Of a DNA stretch of 64,000 nucleotides, positions 60,586 to 64,000 are shown piece by piece; within the stretch, counting starts at the first letter, position 1, and each line of letters opens with the position of its first letter. The notes beneath the pieces are model-generated. The model ran no database searches and was not told where the DNA came from. It saw only the letters and a list, made by a program, of their open reading frames with translations. Source of the DNA: CANLBN01 sp965230205. Lineage in GTDB: Bacteria > Pseudomonadota > Gammaproteobacteria > Pseudomonadales > Cellvibrionaceae. A program made the translations under genes and the position numbers. The stretch covers positions 2,542,001 to 2,606,000 of the forward strand of contig OZ245996.1 of the NCBI GenBank assembly GCA_965230205.1, read 5' to 3'.

Positions 60586-60821
60586 TTGCCTTCGTTATCT
60601 AATTCCGTAATAAACTCATCATAGCTGTACTTAGCTGTTCCACTTTCCTCACCGTCAGTAAGCATTTGCCGCAATGCTGCAAGTTTGTGCTCCGTGTCTT
60701 CAAGTGCTCTCAAACCTGCACGTATTACCTCGCTTGCAGAGCCATAGCGGCCACTTTCAATCTGGTGTGCAATAAACCCATCAAAGTGCTCGCCCAGTGT
60801 AATACTAGTGTTTTTAGCCAT
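60582..60821 (-). CDS. parD: Cassette 7: ParD-type antitoxin
   Basis: A 79-residue ribbon-helix-helix protein. TSITLGEHFDGFIAHQIESGRYGSASEVIRAGLRALED (core SGRYGSASEVIRAGLRAL) is the ParD DNA-binding domain, followed by a toxin-binding tail with YSYDEFITELD. It neutralises ParE and should autorepress. A repeat operator (TATACC, TATACC, GGTATA, 60835-60863) lies before its start. Confidence 0.88.
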   Translation of the reverse strand: MAKNTSITLGEHFDGFIAHQIESGRYGSASEVIRAGLRALEDTEHKLAALRQMLTDGEESGTAKYSYDEFITELDNEGK

Positions 60822-60832
60822 ATTTCACCTCG

Positions 60833-60865
60833 TTTATACCAATATATACCCAATTATGGTATAAA
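60833..60865 (-). promoter_or_regulatory. Likely parDE operator/promoter
   Basis: TTTATACC and GGTATAAA form a perfect 8-base inverted repeat, with a third TATACC between them. It ends 12 bases before the parD start. Such repeats fit a ribbon-helix-helix autoregulatory site and provide AT-rich -10-like sequence, so the pair is independent of the cassette promoter. Confidence 0.6.
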
Positions 60866-60867
60866 AC

Positions 60868-60934
60868 TCATAGCAAGGCAATCCAGTAGACGCACTACGT
60901 GTTGCTCCGTTTGTTACTAATTGAGGCGTTAGAG
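60868..60934 (+). other. attC: attC site of cassette 7
   Basis: R'' TCATAGC and R' GTTAGAG bound 67 bases. R'' differs by one base from the exact complement (TCATAAC) of the leading GTTATGA. Confidence 0.75.
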
Positions 60935-60969
60935 CTACAAACTCATCAATCAAAATAAGGAAATCAAAG

Positions 60970-61389
60970 ATGCATACCCCAATCAAGTTTTATGTAAAAT
61001 TACCCGCCGACCTCTTTCGCGGGGGCACACCAACTAAACATAAATTCGACTATTTAAGGACTATGCCACCAAGGAGAGAAGATCAAACGTATGATGTTAA
61101 AATCAATTCAGCTAGCGGGTTAATTGACCATACTACGGGAGGTTTAAGCCTTTTTAATAATCCTAATTATGGATTTGGTCAGGACTGGTGGGTGATCCCC
61201 GTAGGCACAAAACTCCCACCAGAATTTACTTTATCCAAAGACTTAACAGATGGTAAGTTTAGAGGGCATTACACAATCAGGGCTCTTTTCGATATGCATG
61301 AATCAACATGGAAGAGAAAGTTGTCAGATTGGGCTGACAGGCATGCAATCCACATTAAACAATATAAAAAGGTAAATAATAATGTTTAG
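60970..61389 (+). CDS. Cassette 8: likely Tse2-type ADP-ribosyltransferase toxin
   Basis: A 139-residue protein. From memory of Pseudomonas aeruginosa Tse2, shared blocks occur in the same order: FYVKLPADLFRGG at the start, TTGGLSLFNN (about 55-64), WVIPVGTKLPPEF (74-86), then GHYTIRALFDM (99-109) and a C-terminal helical SDWADRHA. Tse2 is a cytoplasmic toxin with an ADP-ribosyltransferase-like fold, delivered by type VI secretion and neutralised by small Tsi2. There is no secretion signal here. A small gene overlaps its end. I infer a toxin acting as the first half of a toxin/antitoxin cassette. Confidence 0.65.
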   Translation: MHTPIKFYVKLPADLFRGGTPTKHKFDYLRTMPPRREDQTYDVKINSASGLIDHTTGGLSLFNNPNYGFGQDWWVIPVGTKLPPEFTLSKDLTDGKFRGHYTIRALFDMHESTWKRKLSDWADRHAIHIKQYKKVNNNV

Positions 61390-61558
61390 CGTTATGGAGT
61401 TAAGATTAATAAGAACATCTGTGAAAAATACAATGCAAGATTTAATTGAGCGCAAAGGTATTCTAGACCCAGAATCTGATGACTCTGTCGAAATAACAAA
61501 CGACCTTATGATATATCAAAATATCCTTGAAAAAATAAATGACCGAGAAGATGTATAG
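61382..61558 (+). CDS. Cassette 8: small partner (putative antitoxin/immunity) of the Tse2-like toxin
   Basis: A 58-residue frame starting 8 bases before the toxin stop. Helical and acidic: ELRLIRTSVKNTMQDLIERK, then DPESDDSVEITNDLMIYQNI and EKINDRED. The size, two-helix composition and acidity recall Tsi2, a small helical immunity protein, but sequence identity is not evident. An in-frame ATG at 61394 is an alternative start. The TAG stop lies directly before the attC R'' box, as normal for the last gene of a cassette. Confidence 0.6.
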   Translation: MFSVMELRLIRTSVKNTMQDLIERKGILDPESDDSVEITNDLMIYQNILEKINDREDV

Positions 61559-61627
61559 CTCCAACAAACAACACCAGCGGAACAATTTACTCTTCGCCTC
61601 AATTGCCCCCTGTGTTGGGTGTTATGC
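61559..61627 (+). other. attC: attC site of cassette 8
   Basis: R'' CTCCAAC and R' GTTATGC bound 69 bases. R'' differs by one base from the exact complement (CTCTAAC) of the leading GTTAGAG. Confidence 0.75.
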
Positions 61628-61648
61628 AGTCAAACATGGAGATATTAA

Positions 61649-61969
61649 ATGAAATATGTAACAGCATTATTAATTCTATTTTTTTCGGCTAGCGCTTTGT
61701 CAGACGGAAAGATAACTAATATATGGATGTCGGGTCCAGACGATCCTAATCATATAAATATAGTTCAAATAACTATTGAAGGTGGTTTTTCAACTGTTGG
61801 TGGGTGTAGTGCTCAACACGCTGCAGTAAGAATTGAAGGTAGAGAACATCTCGTCAGCTTTATTTTAGCTGCCTATAAAACAGAAGAGCCTATAAAAGTT
61901 GTGCTCAACCCAGCAGATAAATACTATGCTGATCGTTGTACAATATCTAGAGTATCTTCATCATACTAA
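61649..61969 (+). CDS. Cassette 9: small exported hypothetical protein
   Basis: A 106-residue protein with a signal peptide (about 1-18, ending ASALS). The mature part is beta-rich: ITNIWMSGPDDPNHINIVQI, a GGCSAQHAAVRIEG block and a terminal DRCTISRV. The two cysteines could form a disulfide. No family is recognised; exported small proteins of this kind are common in integron cassettes. Confidence 0.6.
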   Translation: MKYVTALLILFFSASALSDGKITNIWMSGPDDPNHINIVQITIEGGFSTVGGCSAQHAAVRIEGREHLVSFILAAYKTEEPIKVVLNPADKYYADRCTISRVSSSY

Positions 61970-61970
61970 T

Positions 61971-62069
61971 GCATAACAAGTTATTTAAGTTTACTCCGGC
62001 CACAAAAAACGTGGCCTCCGCGGGACGGCTTACGCGTTGCTTCAGCCGCCCCTTAGCAAGGCGTTAGGG
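61971..62069 (+). other. attC: attC site of cassette 9
   Basis: R'' GCATAAC and R' GTTAGGG bound 99 bases; R'' exactly complements the leading GTTATGC. Inner hairpin GGCCACAAAAAACGTGGCC is visible. Confidence 0.85.
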
Positions 62070-62139
62070 GCAAAATAGAAATTAAGGCGTCTGACCAAAT
62101 TATTTCTGATATAGTCTAATTTTATATGCGAAAGAGCTA

Positions 62140-63198
62140 ATGAAAACGTTGAATACTCAAGAAGCTTATGATCTATTTAAAAAAGGCCGACAAGAGTGGA
62201 ATCATTGGGCATCCGAAAATGAAAATTGCCCTGTCGATTTTACGGGGCTTGAATTTGAATTAAGCCAAGAATTAAATTTTTCTGGATTCATTTTTCCAGG
62301 AGGAGTTAATTTCAGTAGGAGTAAATTTAATTGCAATAAGCATAGTGAATATGGTTACTTTGATGGAGCAGTATTCAATGGTCCAGTATTGTTTGAAAAC
62401 ACCATGTTTCACTCTTTTGCGACCTTTCGAAAAGCCCACTTTCATTCACACGTGAGCTTTTACAAGGCAGAATTGCATTTTCATACTTCTTTTGAATACG
62501 CAATATTTGAGAAAAAAGCAACTTTTACTGGCTCCAGATTTTCAGATAAAACAAGAGGGACTTCATTTTTCGGCGCGCAGTTTGAGTTTTTATTCCTTGA
62601 TCATTGTAGCTTTAGTAGGGTTCCTGATCTTCGAGTTGCTACCTTTTCCAAAGGGCTTTCCATGCACCAAATGTCTGTGAGCTATAGCAAATCTATTTCT
62701 TGGGTCACTAAAAGTCTCAGAGATATCCCCTACGAAAGTATGATGGGGTACGATGATGAAGAAAAACACAGAAGATTGAAAGTCATTGCCAGCGAAGCAA
62801 AAGATTATGAAAGTGAGCAAAAATATTTTGCTCAAGAATTAAAGGCTAAGCGTATACGTCATCCTCTATCTCCAAAACACTTGCCAAACTATCTTTACCA
62901 GCTTCTTAGTGATTATGGTCAAAGTATTTATAGACCCTTAGTATGGTTATGTTTTTCATGGATACTGTTCGGCTTTTTGCACAAGAGATTGTCGATGGGA
63001 AGCCTTGAAGAGGCAATGATATTCTCTTTTCATCAAATTGTTCCATTACTCTCTTCATCAAAACTTTATTTTTCCGATTACGACAAATTTATTTATGCAT
63101 CATGGTATATGCCATATGTTTTGGTGATTGAAAATGTTGTGGGTGTAATTTTGATTTTTCTATTCGGGTTAGCACTTCGACGTAGGTTTAGAATGTAG
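62140..63198 (+). CDS. Cassette 10: pentapeptide-repeat-like protein with C-terminal membrane domain
   Basis: A 352-residue protein, the largest cassette product. Residues about 45-170 show phenylalanine every five residues (for example FNGPVLFENTMF and AHFHSHVSFYKAELHFHTSF), the signature of a pentapeptide-repeat beta-helix. A charged linker (about 205-255) leads to a hydrophobic segment YRPLVWLCFSWILFGFL and a last one VENVVGVILIFLFG-type, so it is likely inner-membrane anchored. Pentapeptide proteins can mimic DNA and protect gyrase, but a membrane-tethered form suggests another role. Confidence 0.7.
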   Translation: MKTLNTQEAYDLFKKGRQEWNHWASENENCPVDFTGLEFELSQELNFSGFIFPGGVNFSRSKFNCNKHSEYGYFDGAVFNGPVLFENTMFHSFATFRKAHFHSHVSFYKAELHFHTSFEYAIFEKKATFTGSRFSDKTRGTSFFGAQFEFLFLDHCSFSRVPDLRVATFSKGLSMHQMSVSYSKSISWVTKSLRDIPYESMMGYDDEEKHRRLKVIASEAKDYESEQKYFAQELKAKRIRHPLSPKHLPNYLYQLLSDYGQSIYRPLVWLCFSWILFGFLHKRLSMGSLEEAMIFSFHQIVPLLSSSKLYFSDYDKFIYASWYMPYVLVIENVVGVILIFLFGLALRRRFRM

Positions 63199-63227
63199 AT
63201 TTTTTATGGGTATGGACAAATATTAAG

Positions 63228-63347
63228 CCCTAACAAGCTGCTCCAATTGACGCAGCGGTCTACTTTCCTTTTTGTGCATGTCGCTGACGCCCCATTGTTG
63301 CACAAAGGCTCACTTCAACCGCTGCGCAATTGAGCAAGGCGTTAGAT
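63228..63347 (+). other. attC: attC site of cassette 10
   Basis: R'' CCCTAAC and R' GTTAGAT bound 120 bases, the longest attC here. R'' exactly complements the leading GTTAGGG. Long arms pair CTCCAATTGACGCAGCGGT with CCGCTGCGCAATTGAG. Confidence 0.87.
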
Positions 63348-63369
63348 TTCAATAAAAGGTAATGTCTTC

Positions 63370-63747
63370 ATGTCAATAGAGCCATTTATAAAGTCCAGCA
63401 ATATAAAAACTTCGCTTGAATTTTATAGTGATATCCTAGATTTTAAAGTGATTCAAGCTCCCGACCCGAACCCAGAAGATTTTTTATCAGTCTATGCCTT
63501 CTTAGAGCGAGAGGGTAGTTTTGTGCACATTTCAGAGCACTCGGGAGATGGTGTTTTTGGAAATGTGCTCTATATCAGAGTGAAAAATTTAGACGCAACG
63601 TATCAAGCCTTTTTAAATAACGGCTTGCAAGTACAAGACAAAGCTGGCATTACAATGGAACCAGTAACTCAAACTTGGGGAATGAAAGAATTTTACGTGG
63701 CCGATCCAGATGGAAACCGAATCAGGTTTGGGCAACCAATTGATTAA
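63370..63747 (+). CDS. Cassette 11: VOC-family (glyoxalase/bleomycin-resistance-type) protein
   Basis: A 125-residue single VOC module pair. IEPFIKSSNIKTSLEFYSDILDFKV opens it (core SLEFYSDILDFKV), then GSFVHISEHSG, and the second half ends WGMKEFYVADPDGNRIRFGQP. This DPDGN-x-IRF end is typical of glyoxalase/bleomycin resistance/dioxygenase proteins; the binding-type ones sequester antibiotics. Substrate is not predictable. It is the last cassette; its attC is incomplete. Confidence 0.85.
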   Translation: MSIEPFIKSSNIKTSLEFYSDILDFKVIQAPDPNPEDFLSVYAFLEREGSFVHISEHSGDGVFGNVLYIRVKNLDATYQAFLNNGLQVQDKAGITMEPVTQTWGMKEFYVADPDGNRIRFGQPID

Positions 63748-63750
63748 TAA

Positions 63751-63760
63751 TTCTAACAAG
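63751..63760 (+). other. Incomplete attC at the array end
   Basis: TTCTAACAAG is an R''-like start, one base from the expected complement (ATCTAAC) of the cassette's leading GTTAGAT, but no R' core follows. The stretch runs straight into a terminator. Array end, probably immobile. Confidence 0.6.
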
Positions 63761-63768
63761 CACATTAA

Positions 63769-63799
63769 AAAATGCCCGTTATACTTGGGCATTTTATGC
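63769..63799. terminator. Terminator closing the cassette array
   Basis: Arms AAAATGCCC and GGGCATTTT with a 9-base loop, flanked by A and T runs, so it could serve both the array and the convergent dehydrogenase gene. Confidence 0.7.
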
Positions 63800-63842
63800 T
63801 GTTCTTTTCTATTTTTTCGGAATTATAGTTGCTTGCTAAAGG

Positions 63843-64000
63843 TTATTGTAAAAACTGAGGCCTTAGCCCTCCTAGTGTGAACCCGCCATCGACCATAATG
63901 CTTTGTCCTGTCACAAAACGTGCATCCTCAGACAGTAGCCATAATACGGTATCAGCGACGTCTTCCGAGTAGCCAACGCGCTGCAATGGTGTGTGGAGGG
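63843..64000 (-). CDS. Short-chain dehydrogenase/reductase (C-terminal end only)
   Basis: The last 52 residues, read on the minus strand, carry PLQRVGYSEDVADTVLWLLS and FVTGQSIMVDGGFTLGG. The TGQ-x-I-x-VDGG motif is the hallmark of classical short-chain dehydrogenases. The catalytic part lies beyond the right edge. Substrate is unknown. Its stop faces the end of the integron array and marks the return to ordinary chromosome. Confidence 0.85.
   Translation of the reverse strand, partial: LHTPLQRVGYSEDVADTVLWLLSEDARFVTGQSIMVDGGFTLGGLRPQFLQ

Overview
The window reads as a chromosome segment of a marine-type gammaproteobacterium of moderate to low GC (judged by eye, not computed). Supporting genes include RlmA, GreB, TilS, CmoM, a YdiJ-type FAD/Fe-S oxidase, an acetate permease with a CrbS/CrbR-like two-component system, and a tungstate-type ABC transporter. 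I cannot name the genus from the sequence. No rRNA, tRNA, CRISPR array or insertion sequence was recognised.

Layout. 1-5.8 kb: ECF sigma factor with a membrane anti-sigma partner, DoxX protein, rlmA, an MsbA-like ABC exporter and small membrane proteins. 6.0-7.5 kb: an odd three-gene cluster (acetyltransferase-like protein plus two tiny basic proteins) and an exported orphan. 7.9-13 kb: aromatic/aspartate aminotransferase followed by a basic-amino-acid ABC importer (ATPase, binding protein, two permeases) and a LysE/ArgO exporter. 13-23.5 kb: greB, an S9 peptidase, tilS, FMN reductase, ydiJ, tpx. 23.5-30 kb: an ActP-like symporter with its DUF4212 small subunit, facing a SSS-domain hybrid histidine kinase and LuxR-type regulator. 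31-38 kb: MOSC protein, DUF1244 protein, moeA, moaB, a TupABC-like tungstate/molybdate transporter, and a prokaryotic ionotropic-glutamate-receptor-like channel. 38-43.4 kb: response regulator with a degenerate GGDEF domain, an exported lipoprotein, cmoM, a MazG-like protein, DUF2244 and hydroxypyruvate isomerase.

43.4-55.7 kb is a cobalamin operon. It is led by an atypical cobalamin riboswitch (long insertion in one loop and a 16-bp tandem duplication) and a broken cbtB cobalt-transporter remnant. Then come a ChlI/ChlD-like chelatase subunit fusion, cobO, cobB/cbiA, a NiCoT-like cobalt transporter, cbiD, cobK, cobH, cobL (cbiET), cobI, cbiG, cobJ and cobM, mostly overlapping or closely spaced. 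The set mixes a chelatase subunit of the late-insertion type with CbiD and CbiG of the early-cobalt pathway.

56.1-63.8 kb is a complete chromosomal integron. It has an integron integrase on the minus strand with a perfect LexA-type box in front of it, an attI core at 57384-57390, and eleven gene cassettes separated by ten recognisable attC sites, ending in an incomplete attC and a terminator. In eight cassettes the R'' box is an exact reverse complement of that cassette's own leading bases, and in the other three it differs by one base. The array is rich in toxin, antitoxin and immunity-type genes: SUKH-3-like, CPCC, SymE-like, ParDE, a likely Tse2-type ADP-ribosyltransferase toxin with a small overlapping partner, a pentapeptide-repeat membrane protein and several unknowns. 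The Tse2-like pair in an SOS-linked integron, and the decaying cobalamin riboswitch/cbtB leader, are the most notable observations. The window closes in the 3' end of a short-chain dehydrogenase gene.
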